A stretch of DNA of 64,000 nucleotides from Chryseobacterium ginsenosidimutans (GTDB taxonomy: Bacteria > Bacteroidota > Bacteroidia > Flavobacteriales > Weeksellaceae). Positions 54,701 to 63,424 of the stretch are shown here, one piece after another. The notes beneath the pieces were generated by a model. That model did not search any database. It worked only from the letters and a program-made list of their open reading frames with translations, and had not been told where the DNA came from. The number at the start of each line of letters is the position of its first letter. Within the stretch, counting starts at the first letter, position 1. Location of the stretch: the NCBI RefSeq assembly GCF_024807225.1, contig NZ_JANUCO010000001.1, positions 4,278,001 to 4,342,000 of the forward strand, written 5' to 3'. A program made the translations under genes and the position numbers.

Positions 54701-56962
54701 ATGAAAAAGCAGCTAGTAACCTTAGGATTATTATTCACCGCCGTGTCCTTAAGTGCACAATTGAAAAACGTGGAAGCTGACACTGTCAGAATTCAAAGCA
54801 TTGAAGACGTTAACCTTTACAAAACAGGAAATCCAAACAAAGCTACATCATTGACGACGAAGTCTAATCTTACCGTCATGGAAACTCCACAGCCGATTGC
54901 GATCGTTACTCATGAAATTATCGAGCAGCAACAGGCAAAACAGTTGAGTGATGTTCTTCAAAACGTAAATGGTATTTATCTAACATCTTCAAGAGGAAAT
55001 TCTCAGGACAGCTTTGGTGGGCGTGGTTTCATCTTAGGAAATGATAATATTTTCAAAAATGGATCCAGAATCAACAGTGGAGTTTTCCCTGAAGTGAGCG
55101 GTTTAGAAAGAGTTGAAGTTTTAAAGGGAGCTAATGCAATGTTGTATGGAAATACTGCTGCAGGTGGTGTTATCAACATGATTACAAAAAAACCCAAATT
55201 CAATTTTGGAGGAAGTGTAGGGATGAGCGCCGGAAGCTGGAATTCTTACAAACCAACCGTTGACGTTTATGGACCTTTATCTAAAAATATCGCATTCCGA
55301 CTAAACGGAACGTATGAATATGCTGAAAGTTTCAGAGATGTGGTACAATCTAAAAAATATTATTTTAATCCTTCATTTTTATTTAATTTAAGTCCAAAAT
55401 CTCAATTAATTGTAGAAGCGGATTATCTTAAAAATGATTTTACGCCGGACTTCGGAATCGGATCAATCGAAAACAAAGATAAAAGCTATTCTTTAAATAC
55501 AGGGTTAGGAAGAAATGCGTTTTTAGGAACAGACTGGCAATATCAAAATATAGAACAAGTTTCAACTAATGTAACTTTCAATCATCAATTTACCGAAAAA
55601 TGGTCTTTGAATGCTACTGCTTCTTACCAAAACTACACTAAAGATTATTTTTCTTCAGAAAGAGTTCAATGGGGATACAGTACACCTAGTACTACCCTAC
55701 TTTCATGGAACAGACCATTAAATAGGACTTATAATGAACAAAACTATACTTCTGCACAGGTAAACCTTAATGGTGAATTCAATACAGGAAAAATAAATCA
55801 TAAAGTATTGATCGGAGCTGATGCAGATTATGGTGTTGCGGATTCTTACACATATTACAATCCTACCAATAATAAAGCCTACGGTACAAACTATTTTTTT
55901 GGAACTAATGGAGGTTCAGACCTTCTTTACTTGGATAATCCTTCAACTTGGGCAAGTGGAGCTATGCCAGATTCTGAAAAGTTGGAAAAAACACGTGTCA
56001 ATACGAGAAGAATTGGGGTATATGCTCAAGATTTTGTAAGCCTGACAAAAGAATTTAAGGTGATCGCAGGATTACGTTGGTCATACATTGAAAATATGCC
56101 AACTCTGAACACTAAATTCAGAACAGGTTTAAAAACAGAAGTAAACAATTCAACTACTTCAGATCAGGCAATTTCTCCAAAAGTAGGTTTGGTTTATATT
56201 CCGAATGAAAATCTATCAGTATTTGCAACATATACTAATTCTTTCTCTGCAAATACCGGATTGGATGCATTTACATTACAATCATTGAAGCCATCATTAG
56301 TAGACCAGTATGAAGTCGGAGCTAAGAAAAACTTCTGGAATAATACAGTTGCCATCAACCTTTCTCTTTATCAGATTTCTTACAGAGATTATTACCAAGC
56401 CTATATAGATCCTGCCACTAATTCAGCTTCTACAGATCCAAGAAATCTAAAAGAATTTGTAGGGAAAATGAGAAGTCGTGGTGTAGAATTAGACATTACC
56501 GGAAATCCAACTTCTAATCTTTCAATTATCGGAGGAGTTTCTTACAACAATTCAGTTTATTTAGATACTCCTGAAAAAGTAGGTTATATTGAAAACCAAA
56601 GATTAGTAAGAACACCTGCTACAACAGCTAATTTATCTATATTCTACACATTCACTCAAGGAATTAAAGGATTAAGAGTCGGAGCCGGAGCTTATTATAT
56701 CGGAGACAGATTAGCTGGGTGGAATGATACAAAAATGGGAAGCAGCACAAGTTTAGCGGCTAGAAATGGTGTTAGCAGAACTTTTGAATTAAAAGATTAC
56801 ACCACAGTCTCATTATCCGCAGGCTACGAATGGAAAAAATTTATGATCCAGGCAAAAGTAGGAAACCTGTTTGATGTAGTTAATTACAATGTTCACGAAA
56901 ATTATTCTGTTAATCCTATTACGCCAAGAAATTACTATTTCACTTTGACGTATAAGCTTTAA
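54701..56962 (+). CDS. TonB-dependent siderophore receptor
   Basis: A 753-residue outer membrane importer with signal peptide MKKQLVTLGLLFTAVSLSAQ. The plug domain (about 55-180) has TPQPIAIVTHEIIEQQQAKQ, LSDVLQNVNGIYLTSSRG, GRGFILGNDNIFKNGSRI and the VEVLKGANAMLYGNTAAGGV block. A 22-strand barrel follows and ends NPITPRNYYFTLTYKL. The plug pattern is that of the FhuA/FecA-type siderophore receptors. It lacks the N-terminal carboxypeptidase-like domain common in SusC. The next gene encodes a small PepSY-like membrane protein, often paired with iron uptake. Confidence 0.92.
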   Translation: MKKQLVTLGLLFTAVSLSAQLKNVEADTVRIQSIEDVNLYKTGNPNKATSLTTKSNLTVMETPQPIAIVTHEIIEQQQAKQLSDVLQNVNGIYLTSSRGNSQDSFGGRGFILGNDNIFKNGSRINSGVFPEVSGLERVEVLKGANAMLYGNTAAGGVINMITKKPKFNFGGSVGMSAGSWNSYKPTVDVYGPLSKNIAFRLNGTYEYAESFRDVVQSKKYYFNPSFLFNLSPKSQLIVEADYLKNDFTPDFGIGSIENKDKSYSLNTGLGRNAFLGTDWQYQNIEQVSTNVTFNHQFTEKWSLNATASYQNYTKDYFSSERVQWGYSTPSTTLLSWNRPLNRTYNEQNYTSAQVNLNGEFNTGKINHKVLIGADADYGVADSYTYYNPTNNKAYGTNYFFGTNGGSDLLYLDNPSTWASGAMPDSEKLEKTRVNTRRIGVYAQDFVSLTKEFKVIAGLRWSYIENMPTLNTKFRTGLKTEVNNSTTSDQAISPKVGLVYIPNENLSVFATYTNSFSANTGLDAFTLQSLKPSLVDQYEVGAKKNFWNNTVAINLSLYQISYRDYYQAYIDPATNSASTDPRNLKEFVGKMRSRGVELDITGNPTSNLSIIGGVSYNNSVYLDTPEKVGYIENQRLVRTPATTANLSIFYTFTQGIKGLRVGAGAYYIGDRLAGWNDTKMGSSTSLAARNGVSRTFELKDYTTVSLSAGYEWKKFMIQAKVGNLFDVVNYNVHENYSVNPITPRNYYFTLTYKL

Positions 56963-57060
56963 CTTTTTAATAGGTATTAATAATTTCTTCATTTAAATAA
57001 AGTGGGAATTGCGATTGCGCAGTTTCCACTTTTGAACTTTAAAAACAAAAACGATAAGAT

Positions 57061-57576
57061 ATGGATAAGATCAAGGACACGAGAAGTTTCATGAGAATCA
57101 CGCACCGTTATCTGGGATATTTCCTTGCAGGAATTATGGCTGTTTATGCAGTAAGCGGTGTTTTATTGGTTTACAGAGATACCGACTTGCTGAAAAACGA
57201 GAAAAAAATCGACAAAGTAATTGCGAAAAATCTTTCTGAAAAAGAGCTAGGAAAGGAATTAAAAATGAAAAACCTTGAGGTAGAAAAAACAGAAGGAACG
57301 GTTTTGAAATTCAAGCAGGGAACTTATGATTCGGCGACGGGACAGGCAAAATATTCTAAAAAAGAACTGCCTTTTGTTCTAGATAAAATGGTAAAACTTC
57401 ACAAAGCACAATCGAAAGATACACTTTCCCCTTTAAACACTTTCTTTGGTATCTCATTATTTTTCTTTGTGATCTCGAGTTTCTGGATGTTCAATCCTAA
57501 AACAAAAGTTTTCAAACGCGGAATGATTTCCACTATTGTAGGGCTTATTGTTGCTATTATTTTGTTAGTGATCTAA
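57061..57576 (+). CDS. Small PepSY-type membrane protein
   Basis: A 171-residue inner membrane protein. One helix lies at about residues 15-38 (YLGYFLAGIMAVYAVSGVLLV), a periplasmic part of about 85 residues follows, and two helices end it (SPLNTFFGISLFFFVISSFW and STIVGLIVAIILLVI). The RITHRYLGY opening resembles the first helix of PepSY_TM proteins, which are linked to ferric-siderophore reduction. It is about 100 bases after the receptor gene and probably cotranscribed. It is much shorter than full PepSY_TM reductases. Confidence 0.78.
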   Translation: MDKIKDTRSFMRITHRYLGYFLAGIMAVYAVSGVLLVYRDTDLLKNEKKIDKVIAKNLSEKELGKELKMKNLEVEKTEGTVLKFKQGTYDSATGQAKYSKKELPFVLDKMVKLHKAQSKDTLSPLNTFFGISLFFFVISSFWMFNPKTKVFKRGMISTIVGLIVAIILLVI

Positions 57577-57736
57577 TTGCTATCATACTTTTAACTTTAA
57601 TATTAAAATTAGTTAATATTTATATCTCTGAACAAACAAGACTTAGACAAAATTCACTAAACATTGAGTAGTATGGCACATTTATTGTTTTTTCTGAATT
57701 CACAAATAGTAAACATTAATATTAAAAGTATAAATT

Positions 57737-58327
57737 ATGAAAAAACTAATTTTGACAGGAATATTAACAGCAGCAGGTTTAGCTACAACGATGAACGCTC
57801 AGATACAACAAGGAAACTGGATGGTTGGTAGTAGTCTTTTATCTAGTAAATTTGGCTTAAACACAGACGCAGGTTACAGTATCGCGTTACAGCCTAAAGG
57901 AGCTTATTTTATTAAAGATAATGTTGCAGTAGGAGGATATGTAACACTGGGAACCGAAAAAGTAACTAAAGATTCTGGAACAAAATTCACATATGCCGTA
58001 GGAGGTTTAGGTCGTTATTACCTTTCTCCTGGAGAAAAAGGGGTTGACAATTTATTGAACCACGGAAGATGGTTTCTGGAAGGAAATGTAGGTATAGGAG
58101 GGCAATCTACAAAAGGAGGAACTTCTACAACCGGATTGGATTTTGGAGTAGGACCTGGATATTCTTACTTTATCACGCCTAATATCGGGCTTGAAGGCTT
58201 AGTAAAATATGCCGGAGTAACAGGATTTGGTAATGAAGGACTAACTTCAAATATTACTTTTAATGTTGGATTTAGTATTTACCTTCCGACTTCGAAAGCT
58301 AAGCAGGTCGCAAACGACATGAAATAA
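57737..58327 (+). CDS. Outer membrane beta-barrel protein (OmpA/OmpW-like fold)
   Basis: A 196-residue exported protein. Signal peptide MKKLILTGILTAAGLATTMNA with QIQQGNWMVGSS after it. The rest is eight to ten alternating strands (GYSIALQPKGAYFIKDNVAV, VGPGYSYFITPNIGLEGLVK, ITFNVGFSIYL), typical of small eight-strand barrels of Bacteroidota. The role may be structural or in adhesion. It is monocistronic with a strong terminator. Confidence 0.86.
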   Translation: MKKLILTGILTAAGLATTMNAQIQQGNWMVGSSLLSSKFGLNTDAGYSIALQPKGAYFIKDNVAVGGYVTLGTEKVTKDSGTKFTYAVGGLGRYYLSPGEKGVDNLLNHGRWFLEGNVGIGGQSTKGGTSTTGLDFGVGPGYSYFITPNIGLEGLVKYAGVTGFGNEGLTSNITFNVGFSIYLPTSKAKQVANDMK

Positions 58328-58361
58328 GAATCACTTCACACATTCATATACACTTACAAAT

Positions 58362-58396
58362 GAAATCGCCGCTGAAAATTTTCAGCGGCGATTTTC
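58362..58396 (+). terminator. Terminator of the beta-barrel gene
   Basis: A near-perfect long palindrome: AAATCGCCGCTGAAAA with TTTTCAGCGGCGATTT. T and A tracts on both sides allow it to serve the convergent peroxiredoxin gene too. Confidence 0.88.
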
Positions 58397-58433
58397 GTAC
58401 AAATTAAAACTAAACTATAAAAAATCAAATAAA

Positions 58434-59069
58434 TCATGTATTAGGTTGAGGCGTATATCTCAGATACGGCTTTATTTCTGTCACTCCTTTCGGAAATATT
58501 TTTCTTGCATCTTCCGTAGAAATTGTAGGAGGTACGATGACATCTTCTCCATTTTCCCAATTTACAGGAGTTGCTATTTTGTGAGAATCTACCAGTTGTA
58601 AAGAATCCAGCACTCTCAAAATTTCATTAAAGTTTCTCCCTGTTGAAGCAGGATAAGTGATAATTAATCTTACTTTTTTATTAGGATCAATAATTAATAA
58701 AGAACGAACTGTCGCCGTCAAAGAAGCATTCGGATGAATAAAATCATACAGTTCAGAAATTTTCCTTTCTTTATCTGCAATGATAGGAAACTGCACCTCT
58801 GTATTTTGTGTTTCATTAATATCTTTTATCCAGTTTTGATGATCTTCTACTCCATCCACACTCAAAGCAATTACTTTGGTTCCTCTCTTATCAAACTCCG
58901 ATTTTAGTTTTGAAGTATAGCCCAGTTCTGTCGTACAAACCGGTGTATAATCTGCAGGATGAGAAAATAAAATCCCCCATGAATCTCCTAAGTATTCATA
59001 AAAATCAATGTCTCCCGCAGAAGTTTCTGCCTGAAAGTTTGGTGCTGTATCTCCTAGTTTAATTGACAT
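58434..59069 (-). CDS. Peroxiredoxin (Prx6, 1-Cys type)
   Basis: A 211-residue thiol peroxidase that reduces hydrogen and organic peroxides. The peroxidatic Cys is C45 in the motif PADYTPVCTTELG, and the Prx6 group marks are SVDGVEDHQNWIKDI, FPIIADKERKISELYD and the long C-terminal arm (TPVNWENGEDVIVPPT). No resolving Cys motif is seen. A TAAATTTG promoter lies at 59093-59100, 24 bases upstream of the start. Confidence 0.94.
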   Translation of the reverse strand: MSIKLGDTAPNFQAETSAGDIDFYEYLGDSWGILFSHPADYTPVCTTELGYTSKLKSEFDKRGTKVIALSVDGVEDHQNWIKDINETQNTEVQFPIIADKERKISELYDFIHPNASLTATVRSLLIIDPNKKVRLIITYPASTGRNFNEILRVLDSLQLVDSHKIATPVNWENGEDVIVPPTISTEDARKIFPKGVTEIKPYLRYTPQPNT

Positions 59070-59092
59070 AATATTTTGTTCTTATTAGTCTA

Positions 59093-59100
59093 CAAATTTA
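59093..59100 (-). promoter_or_regulatory. Peroxiredoxin promoter -7 element
   Basis: TAAATTTG on the minus strand matches TAnnTTTG, 24 bases upstream of the peroxiredoxin ATG. Confidence 0.55.
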
Positions 59101-59168
59101 ATAGACTTTTTGAAACTGGCAAAATTTTTGTTTAGAAATTATAACTTTAACTAAAAAAAACTAAATCC

Positions 59169-60053
59169 ATGCAGAAAAATGGTTTAAACTATATTGATGT
59201 CATCTATAGAGTACTGGAAAACTGGTACTTAAGATTTGCAGAACTCACTCCAAAACTAATTATCGGGATACTTGTCTTCTCCTTTTTCCTGATTACCAGT
59301 AAATATTTAAGCCAAATTGCTGTAAAACTCTTCCACAAACTATTTCCTAAAAGCAAAAAAGAAAGTTCGTTGGTAACTTTAATCAGTATTTTCAGATTTT
59401 TAATTATGATTATGGGAACTTTCATTGCACTGGAAATTATGGGATTCAGTGGTTTTCTATGGAAGTTTATCGGAAGTCTGGGAGTTGCAGGGGTAATTGC
59501 CGGAGTTGCTTTGAAAGATCTGGTTTCAAGTATATTTTCAGGAATGTTGATCGGGATTGACAAAGCCTTTAAAATAGGAGATTATATAACCATTGGAAAC
59601 TATTCCGGAACCGTAATGGAAATTGGATTTTTAACCACAAAAATCATTACCGACGACGGGAAAAAGGCATATATTCCCAATCAGGTTATTTTTAATGCTC
59701 CGTTTTACAATATTACCGCTTCACCTCAGCGAAGAATTATTTTAAACTTTGAAATTCCTGCGGATGAAGATATGAATAAAGCTCAAAAAGGAATTTTAGA
59801 AGTTATAAAAAGCTTAGAAAACGTCGACAGATTAGATACCGCCGAAGTTATTTTTACAGATCTGAAGCAGGGTGTCTTCAACCTTCAGGCAAAATTCTGG
59901 ATGAAAGTTGGTGCCAATATGGTTCAGTTAAAAAGTGAAGCGTATTTAAAAATTAAGCAACGTCTCGACGCAGATAAAATTCAATTAGTAACACCAACAA
60001 GCATCAGTATTGCAAGCGAAAATGGTTTATTAGAAACCTCTGATAAAATATAA
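59169..60053 (+). CDS. MscS-family mechanosensitive channel
   Basis: A 294-residue inner membrane channel that opens under membrane tension to release solutes. Three helices are at about residues 22-44, 75-95 and 97-125; the last is the pore helix with GSLGVAGVIAGVALKDLVSS. The beta domain follows (GMLIGIDKAFKIGDYITIGN, YIPNQVIFNAPFYNIT) and the C-terminal alpha-beta part reaches residue 280. Length matches small-conductance MscS. It is divergent from the peroxiredoxin gene. Confidence 0.92.
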   Translation: MQKNGLNYIDVIYRVLENWYLRFAELTPKLIIGILVFSFFLITSKYLSQIAVKLFHKLFPKSKKESSLVTLISIFRFLIMIMGTFIALEIMGFSGFLWKFIGSLGVAGVIAGVALKDLVSSIFSGMLIGIDKAFKIGDYITIGNYSGTVMEIGFLTTKIITDDGKKAYIPNQVIFNAPFYNITASPQRRIILNFEIPADEDMNKAQKGILEVIKSLENVDRLDTAEVIFTDLKQGVFNLQAKFWMKVGANMVQLKSEAYLKIKQRLDADKIQLVTPTSISIASENGLLETSDKI

Positions 60054-60078
60054 AAGCAGCCATTTATTGACTGCTTTT
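60052..60078 (+). terminator. Terminator of the MscS gene
   Basis: AAAAGCAG/CTGCTTTT stem with an 11-base loop and a T8 run, overlapping the stop codon. Confidence 0.85.
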
Positions 60079-60100
60079 TTTTATTTTAAGCCATTTTAAA

Positions 60101-62302
60101 TTACTTTTTAATAATTAATTTTTCGCTTACTTTTTCTCCGTTTTCCAAAACAATAGAGATTATATAATTTCCATTAATTAAATCATTCACTCTGATCTTC
60201 GTTTCCCCTTTGAAACTTCCATCTTTTATTAATCTTCCTGAAGCATCAAATAATTTATAATCTGCTTTTTGTGATGAATTTTTAAGCAAAATATTAACCA
60301 CATCATGAGAAGGATTAGGATAAATAGAGAAGCTCTTCACATCCGTTTCAGCCGTTGCCAAAACAATTTGTGCAATGGAGAAACTTGATGAATTAAGCGC
60401 ATAATAAATATTACCTACCGCTTTCACCATAATTCTTGCCGATGCAACGTTTTCATTCGGAAGCGTCACATTAGCAGATCCATTGTTAGGAACACTTGCC
60501 GCCAAAACCGTCGGGAACGTAAGTCCGCCGTCTTTAGACAGCAAGATCGTTACGTTTTGGGTATTGATTGTTCCTGTATTTGTTCCTGCAACATTCCAGG
60601 TGACAGGTATTGCAGAACCTCCGTTCATAGCAGTATTTGTCGTTTGTGAGGTAACGGCAAACGGTCCGTCATTGGTCACTGTTACAATCATCGCATCTCT
60701 CGCAGCCTGATTTCCGGTTGCTCTATTATCATTCACAACAAGAGAAAAATTCAGGGTTCTGGCTACACTTGGAGTAACTTCCCATTTAGGAACCAAATTA
60801 TTAGCAACAACAGAACTCAACACCGGAAAATACCTTGAAGGCGAACTTACCGGAGTCAAAGAACGATAAACAGGACCCGCTGTTGCTGTAGAAACAGGAG
60901 GTTGCGTATTATTTGTATTATCATATTGTTCCCACAAATAAGTCAAAGCATCTCCGTTGGGATCTGTTCCTGTTCCCGTCAGAACGAAAGCCGTGCTTTT
61001 TGGAATTGTATAATCTACTCCTGCATCTGCTGTCGGAACGCCATTATTATTAGAACTTTTTAATGCGCAATCTGTTCCTCTCTGTAAAACCGCATACATT
61101 TCCAAAACACTTGCCGCATGGAAATACGCATCACTATTACTCTGAACATTATTTGCCGCACCACAAATTCCTGCATACGCCATAATGGTTGTTCCGCTTC
61201 CCGGTTCGTAAGCCGTAGAATTATTGAAATTCCCGCTACAAGATGATGTTGCTGCTCTGAAAGTATGATTTGCACCAAACTGATGTCCCATTTCGTGAGC
61301 CACATAATCAATATCAAAAGGATCTCCAACCGGCGCACCGGAACCTGTAACACCTCTCGCTTTATTTCCGGACACACACACAACACCTAAACCAGCCAAC
61401 CCACCACTGTTTGTACCGAAAACATGACCGATATCGTAGTTTAAAGTACCAATTACAGAAGTTGTATTGGTTTGATTTTCGGTAATCATTGAGCTCGGAT
61501 TTCCGTTTGTATAAGGATCTGTAGAAGAATTTGTATATACCAGAAGGTTATTATTGGCAACCATTACCATCGTTGTGGAAATTGTTTTTTCATACACACC
61601 ATTTACTCTCGTCATTGTCGTTGCCATTGCGGCCATCGCTAAAGCCACAGTTCCTCCCTGAAAAGCTGTATATTCTCCTGTTGCGGACAAAGCCAATCGA
61701 TAACTTCTGAACTGACCATCTGAAACCAAAGGTGCCTTATTTGTAGAGCCGTTATTTTTTAAATTATCCAAATCATTTTCAATATGACACTCAAAAAGTC
61801 TGTCATTTTTCGGAAGATCTTTTCTTTTGTATACAATAAATGACGAATTATCTTTTGCATAACTGTCCAGATAACTGATATCCCAATTATCAAAATACAT
61901 CACACTGATTCCAGTTTTGGGAGTTACGCTGAAACGGATTGTATTTTCAGGATGATTTTTTTGCCAGCCAGTGTAAGAACGAATTTCAGGGAATTTTGCC
62001 TGTAATTCAGGTTCCATTACAGAGGCTTCCTGAACGATATAATCTCTTATTTTTCCGTCTGAATCAGGAAATTTAATGATTAAACTTTCGTCTTTAGAAA
62101 ATCTTTGTGGAGCATTTTTAAGATCAGCCTTAATTTTTTCAAGATCCAATTGATACAAAGAAAAAGTATTTGGAGTCGTCCATCTTGGCTGAAGATTTTC
62201 CCTGTCTACTTTTGTATCTTTAAGTTTCGACCAGTAATTCTGCTGACCAAAACTCTGTGCTGCAATCAACAGACACGAGAAGATAAATGTTTTAGTTTTC
62301 AT
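60101..62302 (-). CDS. Secreted zinc metalloprotease (reprolysin-like) with T9SS domain
   Basis: A 733-residue exported protease. Signal peptide MKTKTFIFSCLLIAAQSFGQ; a propeptide-like part to about 195; then a metzincin catalytic domain (about 200-410) with the zinc site HEMGHQFGANH (H336-E337) and the Met-turn region TIMAYAGICG. Fibronectin- or PKD-like beta domains follow (about 420-640: TADAGVDYTIPKSTAFVLTG, SAIPVTWNVAGTNTGTINTQ). The last 75 residues (DVKSFSIYPNPSHDVVNILL to EKLIIKK) are the T9SS type A sorting domain. It probably degrades extracellular protein. Confidence 0.93.
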   Translation of the reverse strand: MKTKTFIFSCLLIAAQSFGQQNYWSKLKDTKVDRENLQPRWTTPNTFSLYQLDLEKIKADLKNAPQRFSKDESLIIKFPDSDGKIRDYIVQEASVMEPELQAKFPEIRSYTGWQKNHPENTIRFSVTPKTGISVMYFDNWDISYLDSYAKDNSSFIVYKRKDLPKNDRLFECHIENDLDNLKNNGSTNKAPLVSDGQFRSYRLALSATGEYTAFQGGTVALAMAAMATTMTRVNGVYEKTISTTMVMVANNNLLVYTNSSTDPYTNGNPSSMITENQTNTTSVIGTLNYDIGHVFGTNSGGLAGLGVVCVSGNKARGVTGSGAPVGDPFDIDYVAHEMGHQFGANHTFRAATSSCSGNFNNSTAYEPGSGTTIMAYAGICGAANNVQSNSDAYFHAASVLEMYAVLQRGTDCALKSSNNNGVPTADAGVDYTIPKSTAFVLTGTGTDPNGDALTYLWEQYDNTNNTQPPVSTATAGPVYRSLTPVSSPSRYFPVLSSVVANNLVPKWEVTPSVARTLNFSLVVNDNRATGNQAARDAMIVTVTNDGPFAVTSQTTNTAMNGGSAIPVTWNVAGTNTGTINTQNVTILLSKDGGLTFPTVLAASVPNNGSANVTLPNENVASARIMVKAVGNIYYALNSSSFSIAQIVLATAETDVKSFSIYPNPSHDVVNILLKNSSQKADYKLFDASGRLIKDGSFKGETKIRVNDLINGNYIISIVLENGEKVSEKLIIKK

Positions 62303-62320
62303 GAGAGTTATTTTTAATTA

Positions 62321-62770
62321 TTAGTATGTAGTGATGATTTTTTTGAAAGTTATGTTTCCCGATAATTTGAGAAGAATATTTGGGGAGGTTCGACTCGTTG
62401 TATTGAAATCAGGGTTATCAAATTCCGTTACTTTTATATAAAGTGTATTTTTAATCAGACGGATGGCGTCAATTGAAACGTCATTAGAATTTTTTAAACG
62501 AGATTTTACAATGATATATGTTTCATTTTCTACAATTGCAGGAATTGGAGAAAATCTGTTTCCTTCATTTCTTTTATGAATAAGCGCAAAAACCTCATCC
62601 ATTTTATCTTGAGAATCGATAATAAGAAAATCTTTATGAGTTAAGGAAAAAGGATAATGATATTTATCCTCAAAAGAGATTTCTTTTCCTTGAGACACCG
62701 CTTTACTGCTGGCAATTTGAGATTGACAATTAAGAAATAAAAAGAGAAAAAAGTAGAGATAAATTTTCAT
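62321..62770 (-). CDS. Putative lipoprotein of unknown function
   Basis: A 149-residue protein with a hydrophobic leader MKIYLYFFLFLFLNCQSQ; FLNC at residues 12-15 is a possible lipobox. The rest is a small alpha-beta domain (DFLIIDSQDKMDEVFALIHK; ENETYIIVKSRLKNSNDVSI; DAIRLIKNTLYIKVTEFDN). I recognise no family. It lies 18 bases downstream of nothing but the protease region (protease start at 62302), in the same direction, so the two may be one transcript with this gene first. Confidence 0.65.
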   Translation of the reverse strand: MKIYLYFFLFLFLNCQSQIASSKAVSQGKEISFEDKYHYPFSLTHKDFLIIDSQDKMDEVFALIHKRNEGNRFSPIPAIVENETYIIVKSRLKNSNDVSIDAIRLIKNTLYIKVTEFDNPDFNTTSRTSPNILLKLSGNITFKKIITTY

Positions 62771-62854
62771 TTTAACACTTAATTATTGTAAAAATAATAA
62801 TTTTAAAATGAAAATGTTACATTTTAACAAAAAACCTTTCGAAGTTGAAATACT

Positions 62855-63351
62855 TTATTTTGAAGATTTCTTTTTTGAAATACTGTCATTTTTAAGAATT
62901 CTTGCCACTTCTTTATCATCAGGAACTAATGTTTCACCTATTACAAAATCTTTATTCTTTACGGTATCTATTTCTGTATCTGCAACTGCGACATCGGTAG
63001 TCATTTTACAATATTCTTTCTCTTTTGAACAACCCGTCAAAAATAAAATCAAAGAAAAAAGAGTCAACGCTATTTTATTATTTTGAAAATAAGAAGGAAT
63101 GTATTTAAAGAACTGAGTTTTTATTTTCTCAGATTTATCTTGTTCATTATTGATTAATTGATGACTGTAAAATCTTCCGCAAATGCTTTCATTTTTTCTT
63201 TCGACAAAATCTGCTGAATTTCTTCCGGCTGTTTTTCCGTAAAATCAATCACACATTTACTGCAGACAGAACAAAATCTCCCTTTTTCCTGAGAAGACAT
63301 CAATTCCCAGTTTTCTGAACACGGATTCGGAATATATACATTTTTCATCAA
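62855..63351 (-). pseudogene. Cys-motif membrane/lipoprotein split by a -1 frameshift
   Basis: The upstream frame (63351-63154) reads MMKNVYIPNPCSENWELMSS and EKGRFCSVCSKCVIDFTEKQ, the Cys-rich N-terminus common in Bacteroidota proteins. The downstream frame can be read from about 63182 as CGRFYSHQLINNEQDKSEKI and continues through KYIPSYFQNNKIALTLFSLI to a LTGCSKEKEYC segment, ending at 62855. One T missing from the TTT at 63181-63183 (minus-strand reading) joins them into about 166 residues. The internal LTGC would then follow a membrane helix and not be a free lipobox. The downstream part alone has no ATG, which supports the join. Confidence 0.72.
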
Positions 63352-63374
63352 ATAGTATTTGATTTAAAAATGAA

Positions 63375-63402
63375 AAAACCGTTCCAAAAATGAAACGGTT
63401 TT
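63375..63402 (-). terminator. sucC terminator
   Basis: AAAACCGTT/AACGGTTTT with a ten-base loop and a T-rich end on the minus strand, 22 bases after the sucC stop. Confidence 0.8.
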
Positions 63403-63424
63403 AATTTTATATAAAAATTTTAGA

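Noticed and set aside
62808..63086. A 92-codon plus-strand open frame
   Set aside because: It is antisense to the Cys-rich lipoprotein gene and has no homology-like features.
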